The position numbers and the translations under genes are program-made. Shown here in pieces: positions 30,921 through 41,861 of a DNA stretch of 64,000 nucleotides; the stretch's first letter is position 1, and each line of letters opens with the position of its first letter. Below the pieces are notes generated by a model. The model searched no databases, was not told the origin of the DNA, and saw nothing but the letters and a program-made list of their open reading frames with translations. Source of the DNA: Mycobacterium kubicae (GTDB taxonomy: Bacteria > Actinomycetota > Actinomycetes > Mycobacteriales > Mycobacteriaceae); the NCBI RefSeq assembly GCF_015689175.1, contig NZ_CP065047.1, positions 1,550,001 to 1,614,000 on the forward strand, in the 5' to 3' direction.

Positions 30921-33328
30921 TGCTTGACTCCAATATCTACGACCGCGCCGGCGGTCACGCCCAGTTGACGGTGCACCGCCGAGCCTTCCGAGTTCAGCGG
31001 CAGCCACACCACTCGGTCGGGCAAGTCGGTCACCTCGAGCGGCAACGTGATCGAGCCGCGCGACGTGCTGACGGTGACCTCGTCCCCGTCGGCGGCGCCG
31101 ATCTCGGCGGCCGTATCGGCGGACAGCCGCACCACGGGGTGGCGGGCGGTACCGGCCAGGTGCGGTTCGCCGTCTTGCAGTCGCCCCGCATCCAGCAGCA
31201 TCCGCCAGCCGGTCAGCACGGCCTGACCGGCGCCGGGTTCGGCGATCGCGCCGGCCTCGACCCGCGGGGTGGCGGCGTGCTTGCCCTCCCAGACGCCCAG
31301 CGTGGACAGTTCCGCGCGGGCCGCCTCGATGGTGGGCAATCCCAGATCGATGCCCATCTCGTCGGCCAGCGTGTCCAGTACCCGGTGGTCGGACTGCCCG
31401 GCCTGCGAGGTGGTGCCGCGCAACGCGGGTTCGAAGCCGCGGTAGCGGCCTTCCCAGTTGACGAAGGCGCCGGCCTTCTGGGTGGTCGGCGCGACGGGCA
31501 ACACCACGTCGGCCCGTTCGGTCACGGCGCTGTGCCGCAATTCCAGGCTCACCAGGAATTCGGCGGCGTCCAGCGCGGCCAGCACGGCGTCGGGATCGGC
31601 GAAATCGGCGGGCTCGACACCACCGACCAGCAGCGCGCCCAGGGAGCCGTCGGCGGCGCCGGCCAAGATGCCGTCGGCGTCTCGCCCAGCGCCCGAAGGT
31701 ATTTCGTCGACGTGCCAGGCCGCGCTCACCTGCGAGCGAGCGCTGTCGTCGGCGACGGGACGACCGCCGGGCAGCAGATTGGGCAGCGCGCCGGCTTCCA
31801 ACGCGCCCCGCTCCCCGGCGCGGCGGGGCACCCAGGCCAGCCGCGCCCCGGTGGCGTCGGCCAGTCGCGCCGCGGCCGACAGGCCGCCGGGAACCGTGGC
31901 CAGCCGCTCTCCGACCATGATCACCGCTCCGGCCGTGCTCAGCAGGTCGCCGATCTCGCCGGTGGCCAGCCCGTCCAGCGTCGCCGGTTCGGCTCCTGGG
32001 CCGGTCTTGAGCAATCGGCCGTTGAGCTTCGTCAGCGCCCGAGTGGCGAACGGGGCGACCGCGTACACCGGCAGCCCGTGCTTGCGGGCGGCCTTGCGCA
32101 GTCGCAGGAACACGATGGGTGACTCTTCTTCGGGCTCGAACCCGACGAGCAGGACCACCGGCGCGGATTCCAGGTCCGCGTAGCTGACGGTGACCGGCCG
32201 ACCCGCGATGCGGGCCGCCAGGAAGTCGGCCTCCTCGACAGAGTGCGGCCGCGCCCGGAAGTCGATGTCGTTGGTGTTCAGCGCTATTCGGGCGAACTTG
32301 GCGTAGGCGTAGGCGTCCTCCCAGGTGGCCCTGCCGCCGACCAGGACCCCCGCGCGGCCGCGGGCCGCTTGCAGTCCCTGCGCCGCGGCGACCATCGCAT
32401 GTGCCCACGACGCGGGCGCCAGAGTACCGTCGGCGCCACGCACCAGGGGAGTGGTGAGCGTGTCAGGTTCGGTGGTGTATTTGAACGCCCACCGGCCCTT
32501 GTCGCAGTTCCATTCCTCGTTGACTTCCGGGTCGTCACCGGCCAGGCGGCGCAACACTTTTCCGCGTCGGTGGTCGGTCCGCATCGAGCAACCCGACGCG
32601 CAGTGCTCGCACACGGTCGGGCTGGACACCAGGTCGAACGGGCGAGCCCGGAAGCGGTAGGCCGTGCCCGTCAGCGCTCCCACCGGGCAGATCTGCACGG
32701 TATTGCCGGAGAAGTAGGAGTCGAACGGCTCGTTGGCGTAGATGCCGACCTGCTGCAGCGCGCCGCGCTCCTGCATGTCGATGAACGGATCACCGGCGAT
32801 CTGCTCGGAGAACCGCGTGCAGCGGGCGCACAGGATGCAGCGCTCCCGGTCCAGCAGGACCTGCGCGGAGATGTTGATGGGTTTGGCGAAGGTCCGTTTG
32901 GGGTCGGTGTAGCGGGATTCGGCGCGCCCGTTGGACATCGCTTGGTTCTGCAGCGGGCACTCGCCGCCCTTGTCGCACATCGGGCAGTCCAGCGGATGGT
33001 TGATCAGCAGCAGTTCCATCACGCCGTGCTGGGCCTTGTCGGCGGCATCGGAGGTGAGCTGGGTGCGGACCACCATGTCATCGGTGGCGACGGTGGTGCA
33101 CGACGCCAGCGGCTTGCGTTGGCCCTCGACCTCGACCAGGCACTGCCGGCACGCGCCGACCGGTTCCAGCAGCGGGTGGTCGCAGAACCGGGGAATCTGG
33201 ATTCCCATCAGCTCGGCCGCGCGGATCACCAAAGTGCCCTTGGGAACGCTGATTTCGGCACCATCGATGGTAAGCGTCACCATCTCGGGCTGAGCCACCC
33301 GGTTTTCGGTGTCGGCTGTTTGGGTCAC
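30917..33328 (-). CDS. nuoG: NADH-quinone oxidoreductase subunit G
   Basis: Large iron-sulfur subunit of the peripheral arm, 803 residues. An N-terminal 2Fe-2S domain ([11 protein letters not shown]) is followed by the His-Cys3 cluster region ([17 protein letters not shown]), CILCARC plus CPVGALTG, and then the molybdopterin-like domain. The extra N7 cluster motif, absent from many organisms, is visible as CEHCASGC with a distant fourth Cys in [13 protein letters not shown] 33328 overlaps the nuoF stop by four bases. Confidence 0.96.
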   Translation of the reverse strand: MTQTADTENRVAQPEMVTLTIDGAEISVPKGTLVIRAAELMGIQIPRFCDHPLLEPVGACRQCLVEVEGQRKPLASCTTVATDDMVVRTQLTSDAADKAQHGVMELLLINHPLDCPMCDKGGECPLQNQAMSNGRAESRYTDPKRTFAKPINISAQVLLDRERCILCARCTRFSEQIAGDPFIDMQERGALQQVGIYANEPFDSYFSGNTVQICPVGALTGTAYRFRARPFDLVSSPTVCEHCASGCSMRTDHRRGKVLRRLAGDDPEVNEEWNCDKGRWAFKYTTEPDTLTTPLVRGADGTLAPASWAHAMVAAAQGLQAARGRAGVLVGGRATWEDAYAYAKFARIALNTNDIDFRARPHSVEEADFLAARIAGRPVTVSYADLESAPVVLLVGFEPEEESPIVFLRLRKAARKHGLPVYAVAPFATRALTKLNGRLLKTGPGAEPATLDGLATGEIGDLLSTAGAVIMVGERLATVPGGLSAAARLADATGARLAWVPRRAGERGALEAGALPNLLPGGRPVADDSARSQVSAAWHVDEIPSGAGRDADGILAGAADGSLGALLVGGVEPADFADPDAVLAALDAAEFLVSLELRHSAVTERADVVLPVAPTTQKAGAFVNWEGRYRGFEPALRGTTSQAGQSDHRVLDTLADEMGIDLGLPTIEAARAELSTLGVWEGKHAATPRVEAGAIAEPGAGQAVLTGWRMLLDAGRLQDGEPHLAGTARHPVVRLSADTAAEIGAADGDEVTVSTSRGSITLPLEVTDLPDRVVWLPLNSEGSAVHRQLGVTAGAVVDIGVKQ

Positions 33329-34656
33329 GCATTCACTCCGTCCAACGAAAGCATGGAATCACGCGGGTCGAACGGGCAGCCGCCTCTTTCCACGTGCGCG
33401 AGATACTCGTCGCGGAAGTACTTGATCGACGACATCACCGGGCTCGCGGCGCCATCTCCCAACGCGCAGAACGACTTCCCGAGGATCGCATCCGAGATGT
33501 CCATTAATTTGTCGAGGTCCTCGCGGGTGCCCTTACCGGTTTCCAGCCGCTCATAGATCTTGTCCAGCCAGAAGGTGCCTTCCCGGCAGGGTGTGCATTT
33601 TCCGCATGATTCGTGCATGTAGAACTGAGTCCAGCGCCGCACCGCGCGCACCACGCACGTGGTCTCGTCGAAGATCTCGAGGGCCTTGGTGCCCAGCATG
33701 GAGCCGACGCCGCCGACGCCTTCGTAGTCCAGCGGCACGTCGAGGTGCTCGTCGGTGAGTAGCGGTGTCGAAGAACCGCCCGGAGTCCAGAACTTCAGCC
33801 GGTGACCGGCGCGCACGCCGCCGGCATAGTCGAGCAGTTCACGCAACGTGATGCCCAGCGGCGCCTCGTATTGTCCGGGCTTGGTGACGTGGCCGGACAG
33901 CGAATACAGCGTGAAGCCAGGGGATTTCTCGCTGCCCATGGACCGGAACCAGTCGACGCCGTTGAGGATGATCGACGGGACGCTGGCGATGGTCTCGACG
34001 TTGTTGATGACGGTGGGGCAACCGTAAAGCCCGGCCACGGCGGGGAAAGGCGGGCGCAGCCTGGGCTGGCCGCGGCGGCCCTCCAGCGAGTCGAGCAGCG
34101 CCGTCTCCTCACCGCAGATGTATGCACCGGCGCCGGCGTGCACCACCAACTCCAGGTCGAAGCCCGAACCGTTGATGTTGCGGCCCAGATATCCCGCGGC
34201 ATAGGCCTCGGCGACCGCGTTCTGCAGTCGACGCAACACCGGCAAGACTTCACCGCGCACGTAGATGAACGCGTGGCTGGCCCGGATCGCGTAGGAGGCG
34301 ATGATCACGCCTTCGATGAGCACATGCGGGGTTGCCAGCATCAACGGAATGTCTTTACAGGTACCGGGTTCGGATTCGTCGGCGTTGACCACCAAGTAGT
34401 GGGGCTTGGCCGCCGGGCCGCTGTCGCCCTGCGGGATGAACGACCACTTGGTGCCGGTGGAGAAGCCTGCACCGCCGCGACCGCGCAACCCGGAATCCTT
34501 GACCGCGCCGATCACATCGTCGGGCGCCATGGAAAGCGCCTTCTGCAAGCCCTGGTAGCCGTCGTGGCGTTGATAGGTGGCCAGCGTCCAGGACTCGGGA
34601 TCGTCCCAGTAACGGCTGATGACCGGGGTCAACGGCGTTGCGGGAGAAGCGGTCAT
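33325..34656 (-). CDS. nuoF: NADH-quinone oxidoreductase subunit F
   Basis: NADH-binding flavoprotein that oxidises NADH and holds FMN and cluster N3 (443 residues). NADH/FMN motifs are [15 protein letters not shown] and [20 protein letters not shown]; the 4Fe-4S ligands are [12 protein letters not shown] plus the Cys in [12 protein letters not shown] 34656 overlaps the nuoE stop by four bases; the open frame extends upstream to 34809, within nuoE, and is not used. Confidence 0.97.
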   Translation of the reverse strand: MTASPATPLTPVISRYWDDPESWTLATYQRHDGYQGLQKALSMAPDDVIGAVKDSGLRGRGGAGFSTGTKWSFIPQGDSGPAAKPHYLVVNADESEPGTCKDIPLMLATPHVLIEGVIIASYAIRASHAFIYVRGEVLPVLRRLQNAVAEAYAAGYLGRNINGSGFDLELVVHAGAGAYICGEETALLDSLEGRRGQPRLRPPFPAVAGLYGCPTVINNVETIASVPSIILNGVDWFRSMGSEKSPGFTLYSLSGHVTKPGQYEAPLGITLRELLDYAGGVRAGHRLKFWTPGGSSTPLLTDEHLDVPLDYEGVGGVGSMLGTKALEIFDETTCVVRAVRRWTQFYMHESCGKCTPCREGTFWLDKIYERLETGKGTREDLDKLMDISDAILGKSFCALGDGAASPVMSSIKYFRDEYLAHVERGGCPFDPRDSMLSLDGVNA

Positions 34657-35411
34657 TCTCGGTCCTCCGGTGCTGCGGGCGCCTTCATGCCGTTCTCCTG
34701 TGCCACCCGCAGCCCGGCCAGCGTCGCCGCGCCGGGACCGCCTTGGCCCTCGTCGGGGCGCTCGTCGGGCAGCCCGGCCAGGATCCGCGATGTCTCGCGG
34801 AACCCGCACAGCGGTGCCCCGCGGGTGGGTGCCTTGGGGTTCCCGGATCGCAGGGAGTCGACGAGTTCGCGCGCCGATTCCGGTGTTTGGTTGTCGAAGA
34901 ACTCCCAGTTGACCATCACCACCGGCGCGTAGTCACAGGCCGCATTGCACTCGATGTGCTGCAGGGTGACCGACCCGTCCTCGGTGGTCTCGTCGTTGCC
35001 GATGCCCAGGTGCTCCTTGAGCTCGTCGAAGATCGCGTCACCGCCCATGACCGCACACAGCGTGTTGGTGCACACCCCGACCAGGTAGTTACCCGTCGGC
35101 CCGCGCCGGTACATGGTGTAGAAGCTGGCCACCGCCGAAACCTCGGCGCCGGTCAGGCCCAACTGCTCGCCGCAGAATTCCAGTCCTGCCGGGGTGAGGT
35201 AGGAATCCTCGGACTGGACCAGATGCAACAACGGCAGCAACGCCGAACGCTTGTTGGGGTAGCGGCCGATGATGTCCTTGGCATCGACCTCCAGCCGCGC
35301 CCGCACCTCCGGCGAATAACTCTGCGGCGCACCGGAAACCACGAACTGGTTGGGTTCTTCGGGGGGCGGGCCCAGGCGGACGAACACGGGCTGACCCTGC
35401 GGACCGGTCAC
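34653..35411 (-). CDS. nuoE: NADH-quinone oxidoreductase subunit E
   Basis: Thioredoxin-like 2Fe-2S subunit (252 residues) binding cluster N1a next to NuoF. Its four cysteines are in [14 protein letters not shown] and [14 protein letters not shown]-terminal tail of about 60 residues beyond the Fe-S domain is longer than in enteric NuoE and rich in Pro, Ala and Gly. GTG 35411 overlaps nuoD by four bases, giving the length I recall for the M. tuberculosis protein. Confidence 0.95.
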   Translation of the reverse strand: MTGPQGQPVFVRLGPPPEEPNQFVVSGAPQSYSPEVRARLEVDAKDIIGRYPNKRSALLPLLHLVQSEDSYLTPAGLEFCGEQLGLTGAEVSAVASFYTMYRRGPTGNYLVGVCTNTLCAVMGGDAIFDELKEHLGIGNDETTEDGSVTLQHIECNAACDYAPVVMVNWEFFDNQTPESARELVDSLRSGNPKAPTRGAPLCGFRETSRILAGLPDERPDEGQGGPGAATLAGLRVAQENGMKAPAAPEDRE

Positions 35412-36706
35412 CGGTCCACCCCGCCCATGACCGGGTCGATGCTGGCGACCGCGGTGATCAGGTCGGCGACCATACCGCCCTCGCACATCGCCGCGACAGA
35501 CTGCAGGTTGGTGAACGAGGGGTCGCGGTAATGCACCCGGTAGGGCCGAGTTCCGCCGTCGCTGACCATGTGCACACCGAGCTCACCCCGGGGTGATTCG
35601 ACCGCCACGTAGACCTGGCCGGCCGGGACGCGGATGCCTTCGGTGACCAGCTTGAAGTGGTGGATCAGGGCTTCCATCGAACTGCCCATGATTTTTGCGA
35701 TGTGCTCCGGCGAGTTGCCCATGCCGTCGGCGCCCACCTTGAGGTCGGCCGGCCAGGCGATCTTGCGGTTCTCCACCATGACCGGGCCCGGCCGCAACTT
35801 GTCCAGACACTGCTCGACGATCTTCACCGACTCCCACATTTCCTTGACGCGAATCATGTAACGCCCGTAGGCATCACAGCTGTCCTCGGTGATCACGTCG
35901 AATTCGTAGTTTTCATATCCGCAATAGGGTTCGCTCTTGCGCAGGTCGTGCGGCAACCCGGTGGATCGCAGGATCGGACCGGTGATCCCCAGTGCCATAC
36001 AGCCCGCCAGGTCGAGGTATCCGACGTCCTGGGTGCGGGCTTTCCAGATGGCGTTCTCGTTCAGCAGTTCGCCCAACTCGCGCAGCGGTTTACGCAACTC
36101 CTTGAGGGACTCCGAAATCGTCGTCACCGCGTCGGGCGGAAGGTCCTGAGCCAGGCCCCCGGGCCGGATGAAGGCGTGGTTCATCCGCAAGCCGGAGATC
36201 GACTCGAAGACATTGAGGATGATCTCGCGCGCCCGGAATCCGATGAACATCGCCGTCATCGCGCCCAGTTCCATCCCGCCGGTCGCCAGCGCCACCAGAT
36301 GCGAAGAGATCCGGTTGAGCTCCATGAGCATCACCCGGATGACGTTGACCCGCTCGGGGATCTCATCGGTGATGCCGAGCAGCTTTTCCACGCCCAGGCA
36401 GTAGGCCGCCTCGTTGAAGAACGGTGCCAGGTAATCCATCCGGGTGACGAAGGTGACGCCCTGGGTCCAGTAGCGGTATTCGAGGTTTTTCTCGATTCCG
36501 GTGTGCAGGTAGCCGATTCCGCAGCGAACCTCGGTGACCGTTTCGCCTTCGATCTCGAGGATCAGCCGCAGCACTCCGTGGGTGGAGGGGTGCTGGGGAC
36601 CCATGTTCACCACGATGCGTTCACCGGGGTCGGCGTTGCGTGCGGCGTCGACGATCTTGTCCCAGTCCTGGCCGCCGGCCAGGACGACAGTGTCGGTGTC
36701 GGTCAT
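35408..36706 (-). CDS. nuoD: NADH-quinone oxidoreductase subunit D
   Basis: 49-kDa-type subunit (432 residues) that forms the quinone-reduction pocket with NuoB. Signature sequences are [21 protein letters not shown], with the His that contacts quinone, [19 protein letters not shown], and [16 protein letters not shown] [17 protein letters not shown] 36706 lies 19 bases after nuoC, one of only a few true gaps in this operon. It overlaps nuoE at its end. Confidence 0.97.
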   Translation of the reverse strand: MTDTDTVVLAGGQDWDKIVDAARNADPGERIVVNMGPQHPSTHGVLRLILEIEGETVTEVRCGIGYLHTGIEKNLEYRYWTQGVTFVTRMDYLAPFFNEAAYCLGVEKLLGITDEIPERVNVIRVMLMELNRISSHLVALATGGMELGAMTAMFIGFRAREIILNVFESISGLRMNHAFIRPGGLAQDLPPDAVTTISESLKELRKPLRELGELLNENAIWKARTQDVGYLDLAGCMALGITGPILRSTGLPHDLRKSEPYCGYENYEFDVITEDSCDAYGRYMIRVKEMWESVKIVEQCLDKLRPGPVMVENRKIAWPADLKVGADGMGNSPEHIAKIMGSSMEALIHHFKLVTEGIRVPAGQVYVAVESPRGELGVHMVSDGGTRPYRVHYRDPSFTNLQSVAAMCEGGMVADLITAVASIDPVMGGVDR

Positions 36707-36725
36707 GTCGTCTCGTTATCGATCA

Positions 36726-37454
36726 TCAGTTGTAACCCCTGCGTTCGTCGGGCGGAGGTATCTGCGCGCCCTTGTACTCGACCGGGATGCCGCCGAGTGG
36801 ATAGTCCTTACGTTGCGGGTGACCGTGCCAGTCGTCGGGCATTTCGATGCGGGTCAGTGACGGATGACCGTCGAAGATGATCCCGAAGAAGTCGTAGGTT
36901 TCCCGCTCGTGCCAGTCGTTGGTCGGGTACACCGTGAACAGCGACGGGATGTGTGGATCGCTGTCTGGGGCAGAGACTTCCAGACGCAAGCGACGGTTGT
37001 GGGTGATCGACTTGAGTGGGTAGACGGCGTGCAGTTCCCGGCCGGTTTCATTCGGGTAGTGCACACCGCTGACGCCCAGGCACAGCTCGAAACGCAACTT
37101 CGGTTCGTCGCGCAGCCGTCGGGCGACCTGGACCAGCCGCTCGCGGCGAACGTGCAGCGTCAGCTCGTTGCGGTAGACGACGACTTTCTCTATCGCGTCA
37201 TCGAATTCGATGCCCTCGCCTTGTAGCGCCTCGGTGAGTTGGTCGGCGATGTCGTCGAAATAGCTGCCATAGGGACGGGGGCTGCCGCCCGGCAGGGTGA
37301 CCTCGCGCACCAATCGGCCGTAGCCGGAGGTGTCACCGGTGCCGGAAACCCCGAACATGCCGCGGCGCACGTTGATTACTTCGCCGCCGTCTGTAGGTGG
37401 GTCCGCGCCGGGGGTGAGGGTGGCTCCCTGCGGGTCGTTGTCCGGCGAACTCAT
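36726..37454 (-). CDS. nuoC: NADH-quinone oxidoreductase subunit C
   Basis: 30-kDa-type subunit (242 residues) of the peripheral arm; separate from nuoD here, not fused as in enteric bacteria. The family signature [21 protein letters not shown] is intact at about residues 190-210, followed by the [15 protein letters not shown] end. The N-terminal 50 residues are a variable Pro/Gly-rich segment. ATG 37454 overlaps nuoB by four bases. Confidence 0.95.
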   Translation of the reverse strand: MSSPDNDPQGATLTPGADPPTDGGEVINVRRGMFGVSGTGDTSGYGRLVREVTLPGGSPRPYGSYFDDIADQLTEALQGEGIEFDDAIEKVVVYRNELTLHVRRERLVQVARRLRDEPKLRFELCLGVSGVHYPNETGRELHAVYPLKSITHNRRLRLEVSAPDSDPHIPSLFTVYPTNDWHERETYDFFGIIFDGHPSLTRIEMPDDWHGHPQRKDYPLGGIPVEYKGAQIPPPDERRGYN

Positions 37455-38005
37455 CGCAGCAGTCCCTGCATCTCAATCGTGGGCCGGGCGGCCAACGCCG
37501 CTTGTTCGGCTTCGGCGATGGCCTGCTCACGGTTGACGCCCAGCGGCATCTCCTGAATCTTCTCGTGCAACTTCAGAATTGCGTACAGCAGCATCTCCGG
37601 CCGCGGCGGGCAGCCGGGGAGGTAGATGTCGACCGGCACGATGTGGTCCACGCCCTGCACGATCGCGTAGTTGTTGAACATGCCGCCCGACGAGGCGCAC
37701 ACACCCATGGCCAGCACCCATTTCGGCTCGGCCATCTGGTCATAGATCTGCCGCAGCACCGGTGCCATCTTCTGGCTGACCCGGCCGGCGACGATCATCA
37801 GGTCGGCCTGGCGCGGTGTAGCGGAGAACCGCTCCATGCCGAACCGCGCGATGTCGAAACGTGGTCCCGCGGTCGCCATCATCTCGATGGCGCAGCAGGC
37901 CAGGCCGAACGTCGCGGGCCACAACGAGTTCTTGCGGACGTAGCCCGCCACCTTCTCAACTGTGGACAGCAGTATGCCGCCGGGCAGCTGTTCTTCCAGT
38001 CCCAC
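37451..38005 (-). CDS. nuoB: NADH-quinone oxidoreductase subunit B
   Basis: Subunit of 184 residues carrying cluster N2, the last Fe-S centre before quinone. The tandem Cys pair and remaining ligands are in [31 protein letters not shown] and [11 protein letters not shown]. The start ATG 38005 is eight bases after nuoA. It is among the most conserved proteins of the complex. Confidence 0.96.
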   Translation of the reverse strand: MGLEEQLPGGILLSTVEKVAGYVRKNSLWPATFGLACCAIEMMATAGPRFDIARFGMERFSATPRQADLMIVAGRVSQKMAPVLRQIYDQMAEPKWVLAMGVCASSGGMFNNYAIVQGVDHIVPVDIYLPGCPPRPEMLLYAILKLHEKIQEMPLGVNREQAIAEAEQAALAARPTIEMQGLLR

Positions 38006-38013
38006 GTTCTACC

Positions 38014-38400
38014 TCAATCCCACGTCAGGCCGCCGCGGCGCCACACATACGCGTAGGCCACGAAAACCGTCAGCATGAACACCACCATCTCGACGAGCGC
38101 GAAGGTCCCCAGCGCGTCATAACTGACCGCCCATGGATAGAGGAACACAATTTCGATGTCGAAGACGATGAACAACATTGCGGTCAGGTAATACTTCACC
38201 GGGAACCGCTGGCCGCTGGCTGCTGGGACGCCGCTGGCCGAGGTTACCGAGTTCTCCGCGGGTTCAATTCCGCATTCGTAGGCCGCCAGCTTCGATCGAT
38301 TGAAGCGGGACGGGCCGACCAGGCTGGCGATCACGACCGACACCACGGCGAAGGCCGCGGCAATCGCCCCCAGCACCAAGATGGGTATGTAGACGTTCAA
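38014..38400 (-). CDS. nuoA: NADH-quinone oxidoreductase subunit A
   Basis: First gene of the complex I operon; a 128-residue, three-helix membrane subunit next to the quinone channel. The conserved loop AAYECGIEPAENS with its Cys and Glu, and YYLTAMLFIVFDIEIVFLYPWA with the acidic residues of helix two, identify it. The operon promoter should lie in the 381-base gap shared with the divergent PPE gene. Confidence 0.95.
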   Translation of the reverse strand: MNVYIPILVLGAIAAAFAVVSVVIASLVGPSRFNRSKLAAYECGIEPAENSVTSASGVPAASGQRFPVKYYLTAMLFIVFDIEIVFLYPWAVSYDALGTFALVEMVVFMLTVFVAYAYVWRRGGLTWD

Positions 38401-38781
38401 CTCGCTCCAAGATCCGTCGTACGGGCCGCTCTGCGGCTGCTGAGGGCGGCCAGGCGGTAACCGGGCTGCTGTGACGCACCGGGCTGGTGGCCATCACAGT
38501 GATATTCAACATAGTCGCGCGACGGCCGGAGCACATGCCCGGGGTACAGGCTCACAGACACCCCAGGATTTGCGGGCGGCTGCGGACGGTGGGTTCGCCG
38601 TCCCGGCCGCAACGACGGAGGTGGCAGGGCTTGATTGCCCTTGGATCCGATCCTGTGAATAACCCGCGAACCGCCCAAAAACCGGAGCGCTTGTTGCTAG
38701 TGTCTTGACTCACCGGGTAGTCGCAGAGCTTCCGCAAGGTCAGCGCTGACGCAGACAGCCGATCTGGGAGGGACCAAAGCT
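38401..38781. promoter_or_regulatory. Divergent promoter region between nuoA and the PPE gene
   Basis: The only non-coding stretch over 300 bases in the window. It must hold promoters for the 14-gene nuo operon (leftward) and the PPE gene (rightward). I see a short perfect palindrome ATCACAGTGAT at 38493-38503, a small stem AGGGC/GCCCT at about 38624-38639, a weak -10-like TAGTGT at 38698-38703 for the PPE gene, and GGGAGGG just before its GTG start. No start sites can be fixed by eye, and no small gene is convincing. Confidence 0.6.
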
Positions 38782-40092
38782 GTGAGTTTCTTTACGCTGC
38801 CGCCGGAGATCAACTCCCTGCGCATGTTCATCGGCGCGGGTACGGCGCCGATGCTGGAGGCCGCGGCGGCTTGGCAGGGCTTGGCTGCCGAGCTGGCCAG
38901 TGCGGCGGAATCGTTCGCCTCGGTCACCGCGGGGCTGGCCGGACAGGCCTGGCAAGGAACGGCGGCGGCGGCGATGGCGGCCGCGGCCGCCCCCTATGCG
39001 GCCTGGCTGAACGCGGCGGCGGCGCAATCCGCCGGTGCCGCCCAACAGGCGAACGCGGTGACCAGCATGTTCGAGGCGGCCCGGGCGGCCATCATCCACC
39101 CGCTCGAGGTAGACGCCAACCGCAACGCCTTCGTCCAATTGGTGATGTCGAACATCTTCGGCCAGAACGCGCCGTTGATCGCGCTGGCCGAGAGCATCTA
39201 TGAGGAGATGTGGGCCGCGGACGTGGCCGCGATGGCCAGCTACTACTCCGGCGCGGCGGCCGTGGCCGCCCAAGTCGTGCCCTGGTCGAGTGTGCTGCAG
39301 ACCCTTCCCGCGATCGGGTCAGGGATCAGCGGGGCGATATCGGCCGCCAACGGCGCCGCCGGTGGCGGCGGCGCTGGTCCTGCGGGCGGCTCCGCCGGTG
39401 GTGGCGGCGGTGGTGACGCCGGCGCGGCGGCGCCCGCAGCGGATCACAACGGCGCCGCCGGTGGCGGCGGTGCCGGCTCGGGCGCGGCAGCACCGGTGAC
39501 GAACGCCGGCGGCTACGACAGCGGCATCGCCAACGGCAACTCCGGCGCGACGTTGCTGCAGGGTGACCCGAGCGCCGGCAACGCCAATGTTGTCGGTGGA
39601 AGCGGCGGGCCGGTCACCCACGCCAACACCGGTGTGGGCAGCCCGGGCATCAGTGGCTTCCCGCTGCCGATGCCGATGACCGGCGCCAACAGCGGCCGCG
39701 CGGGTTTCGCCAGCGACCTCATCGCCCCGCGGGACGCGAGCGCCGCAGCTCCGCCGACCGGTCCGTCTACGCAGGCGCCGGAACCGGCGGCCGCGCCACC
39801 GGTGGAAGCCGAGGAAGCAGCGCCCCGCATGGCGGTGCTGCCCAACGCCGATCCCGACATCGCGGCCAAGGCGGCTCCAGGCGTGAAGCCGCAGGCGGCG
39901 CCGGCGACGACCGCCTCCGGTATTCCGGAGTCACCTCTGCGGGCCGGCGTTGCGGCCTCGGGGACGTCGGAGGATCAGGAGGCCGACGCGGTCGGGAAGC
40001 CGATCTCCTTGCGTCCCGAAGCGGCGGCAGGGGAGCTGCGCCCTCAGGTGGCCGAAGAAGAAGAGCCGCAGATTCAGGTGCGCGGCGCCTGA
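38782..40092 (+). CDS. PPE-family protein, PPE52-like
   Basis: Secreted or cell-surface PPE protein of 436 residues. The N-terminal PPE domain (about 1-180) has LPPEIN at 6-11 and a WxG-type turn in GQAWQGTAA, features used for type VII (ESX) secretion; after that comes a Gly/Ala-rich middle (AAGGGGAG repeats) and a Pro/Ala/Glu-rich C-terminus ending [11 protein letters not shown]. It lacks the SVP and PGRS-type modules. No PE gene is adjacent, so it needs a partner from elsewhere. GTG 38782 has GGGAGGG upstream. Its position between nuoA and the receiver gene is that of M. tuberculosis PPE52. Confidence 0.9.
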   Translation: MSFFTLPPEINSLRMFIGAGTAPMLEAAAAWQGLAAELASAAESFASVTAGLAGQAWQGTAAAAMAAAAAPYAAWLNAAAAQSAGAAQQANAVTSMFEAARAAIIHPLEVDANRNAFVQLVMSNIFGQNAPLIALAESIYEEMWAADVAAMASYYSGAAAVAAQVVPWSSVLQTLPAIGSGISGAISAANGAAGGGGAGPAGGSAGGGGGGDAGAAAPAADHNGAAGGGGAGSGAAAPVTNAGGYDSGIANGNSGATLLQGDPSAGNANVVGGSGGPVTHANTGVGSPGISGFPLPMPMTGANSGRAGFASDLIAPRDASAAAPPTGPSTQAPEPAAAPPVEAEEAAPRMAVLPNADPDIAAKAAPGVKPQAAPATTASGIPESPLRAGVAASGTSEDQEADAVGKPISLRPEAAAGELRPQVAEEEEPQIQVRGA

Positions 40093-40102
40093 TCGCTGCC
40101 CG

Positions 40103-40513
40103 TCACAACGCGGGTGCGCGCAGCAGTCCCAGCACTGTCCGCCCCAGCACGATGGGGTCGAGGGGATGCGGTACCGCAGCTTCGGCGCGAGACCAGCTGG
40201 CCAACCAGGCATCGTCGGGACGTCCGGTGAGCACCAGAATCGGTGGGCAGTCGTCTAGCTCGTCTTTGAGCTGTTTTGCGATTCCCATGCCTCCGGTCGG
40301 CGACGCTTCTCCGTCCAGGATGGCCAAGTCGATGCCACCCTCGTCCATCGTCCGTATCACCATCGGTCCGGTCGCGACTTCCACGTAGCTCAACTCGGGC
40401 AGGTCCGGATGCAGCTGCTTGCCCAAGGCCCGCATCACTTCTTCGCGGGTTTGAACGTTGTCGCTGTAGACCAGGATCCGCAGGTGGTCGGAGTTGGCGC
40501 TGGAATCGGGCAC
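40103..40513 (-). CDS. Receiver-only response regulator, Rv3143-like
   Basis: A single-domain CheY-like protein of 136 residues with no output domain. The phosphoacceptor is probably Asp67 (LAILDGEASPTGG) and Thr96 is conserved (LVLTGRPDD), but the acidic pocket is reduced to Asp18-Asn19 (VYSDNVQTRE) and the conserved Lys-Pro is His-Pro (VPHPLDP), so phosphorylation chemistry may be altered. No histidine kinase is nearby. It is convergent with the PPE gene, stops ten bases away, and keeps the same place beside nuo as Rv3143 in M. tuberculosis. Confidence 0.86.
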   Translation of the reverse strand: MPDSSANSDHLRILVYSDNVQTREEVMRALGKQLHPDLPELSYVEVATGPMVIRTMDEGGIDLAILDGEASPTGGMGIAKQLKDELDDCPPILVLTGRPDDAWLASWSRAEAAVPHPLDPIVLGRTVLGLLRAPAL

Positions 40514-40555
40514 GGTGCAGATGCTACTGGTAACCGCCCGGTGTCCACCGCTCGG

Positions 40556-41095
40556 TTACCGACCGCCCGCTCGCTCGAAGACCAGCTCTGCTGCGACCTT
40601 CACCGATTCGCTCATCACCCCGAGCTTGTTCCAGTCCAGGCCGAACTTGGCGCGGTCGAGTGTGGCCTCCCCGGAGATTCGCACCGAGCCGTCGTCGAGT
40701 TCGGTGACCGCGGCCGGGAACGGCACCGCTTCGGTGTTGCCCTTGATGGTGAATTGGGCTTGCAGATCGGCTCTCCGGCCTGCCGTGGGCTGCAAAGCGG
40801 TGATGTCGACGGTGATCTGTGGGTAGCGTTCGGCGTCGAAGAAGTCGGCGGAAAGTAGGTGCCGGTCGCGCCGGCCGATGCCGCTGTCGATCGATTCGAC
40901 GCGGACCTCGACTCGGCCCGAAACTGCGCCACCGTCGGCCAGTTCGCCGGTTCCGCTGAATTCGGTGAACTTGCCCTTGACGTTGACCAGTCCCCACATG
41001 TTCTTGATTTTGAAAGTGATCGTCGAGCGATCCGGGAGCAAGGACCATGTCCCGGCCGCGTCGGGGTCTCGCAGCAGTGTTTCCAGCGTGGTCAT
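40556..41095 (-). CDS. YceI-family protein
   Basis: A 179-residue lipocalin-like beta-barrel protein of the YceI family (GTWSLLPDRSTITFKIKNMWGLVNVKGKFTEFSG, then FDAERYPQITVDITA). Relatives bind isoprenoids or long-chain lipids; no signal peptide is visible, so this one is probably cytosolic. It is the last gene of the ten-gene catabolic island, overlapping the SnoaL-like gene by four bases, which suggests that it carries or shields a hydrophobic substrate or intermediate of that pathway. Confidence 0.83.
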   Translation of the reverse strand: MTTLETLLRDPDAAGTWSLLPDRSTITFKIKNMWGLVNVKGKFTEFSGTGELADGGAVSGRVEVRVESIDSGIGRRDRHLLSADFFDAERYPQITVDITALQPTAGRRADLQAQFTIKGNTEAVPFPAAVTELDDGSVRISGEATLDRAKFGLDWNKLGVMSESVKVAAELVFERAGGR

Positions 41096-41508
41096 CTGGC
41101 TCGCTCACTCTCCGTCAAGGGGGCGATGTCGGCGGGGTCGAAGTACTCGTCGATCCGGTTGATCAAGCCGTCCGGATCGAACTTGATGACAATACAGACG
41201 CGCATGGAAACTGATTGTGCTGCATGGCCCGTCGCGTGCAACACGTGCTGTTGCACGAAGCCCCGGACGGACTTGTCATCGAAGAGTTGCCGGTCGAGTA
41301 TTTCGTAACGGCGTTCGGTGGTCGCCGCGATGAACCAGTCGATGACGCGCAACGCCCGGGCCTTGTCGTTGTCCCGCCGGGTACCGACTCGCCACACCGC
41401 GATGTCGTCGCTCCAAAGCTGCTCAACGGCCGCCACGTCGCTGCGCTCGATTGCGGTGAACAACCGGTCGGCCACCTCGACGATGGCCTGGTCGGTGGTA
41501 GCGGACAT
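41092..41508 (-). CDS. SnoaL/NTF2-like protein
   Basis: A 138-residue NTF2-like fold protein (ADRLFTAIERSDVAAVEQLWSDDIAVWRVG ... LINRIDEYFDPADIAPL), similar to limonene-epoxide-hydrolase/ketosteroid-isomerase relatives. It may isomerise, hydrate or bind a pathway intermediate; catalytic residues cannot be assigned. ATG 41508 follows AGGAG at suitable spacing and is chosen over the upstream in-frame start at 41583, which lies in the DUF6285 gene. It ends in a four-base overlap with the YceI gene. Confidence 0.77.
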   Translation of the reverse strand: MSATTDQAIVEVADRLFTAIERSDVAAVEQLWSDDIAVWRVGTRRDNDKARALRVIDWFIAATTERRYEILDRQLFDDKSVRGFVQQHVLHATGHAAQSVSMRVCIVIKFDPDGLINRIDEYFDPADIAPLTESERAR

Positions 41509-41519
41509 GGCGCTGACTC

Positions 41520-41861
41520 CTATTCGCTGTCGTATCCGGGATGGGCGACCGCCAACCGGTGCCGCACCAGTGTGCGCAAACACGTGACGACCTCGCCGGC
41601 GCGTCCGTCCAATTCGCCGGCGCGGATCGCCGCGGCGAGCGCGGCCTCATCGCCGTAGCCCAACTCGGCCAGTGGCTCGCGTCCGTCACGTGGGGAGAGC
41701 AGCTCTCGTTCCACTATGCGCAGTGCGTTGGCCGCCACCCTGGCATGAAAATTGACCTGTCCGCTGGTGGCCGCCCGCACATCGCCTTCCAGGAATTCGG
41801 CGACCGCCGCGACCAACTCGGCCGCCGTCGGCCGTCCGTGCAGCGAATCGCCGGTTGTCAT
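41520..41861 (-). CDS. DUF6285 protein, LvaB-like partner of the APH kinase
   Basis: Small 113-residue helical protein that I assign to DUF6285 (AELVAAVAEFLEGDVRAATSGQVNFHARVAANALRIVERELL). Such genes typically lie beside APH-like kinase and acyl-CoA dehydrogenase genes, and LvaB of Pseudomonas putida, a small protein needed with the 4-hydroxyacyl-CoA kinase LvaA, has the same size and context. ATG 41861 overlaps the kinase stop by four bases, so the two are made together. The role as kinase partner is inferred from that parallel. Confidence 0.78.
   Translation of the reverse strand: MTTGDSLHGRPTAAELVAAVAEFLEGDVRAATSGQVNFHARVAANALRIVERELLSPRDGREPLAELGYGDEAALAAAIRAGELDGRAGEVVTCLRTLVRHRLAVAHPGYDSE

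Noticed and set aside
29676..32408. Open frame of 910 codons on the minus strand across nuoG and nuoH
   Set aside because: Only the last 414 residues are NuoH; the first part is an Arg/Gly-rich shadow over the nuoG frame caused by high GC content.
38493..38503. Palindrome ATCACAGTGAT considered as a CRP-type site
   Set aside because: Spacing does not fit TGTGA-N6-TCACA, and TGTGA/TCACA words nearby are 17 bases apart.
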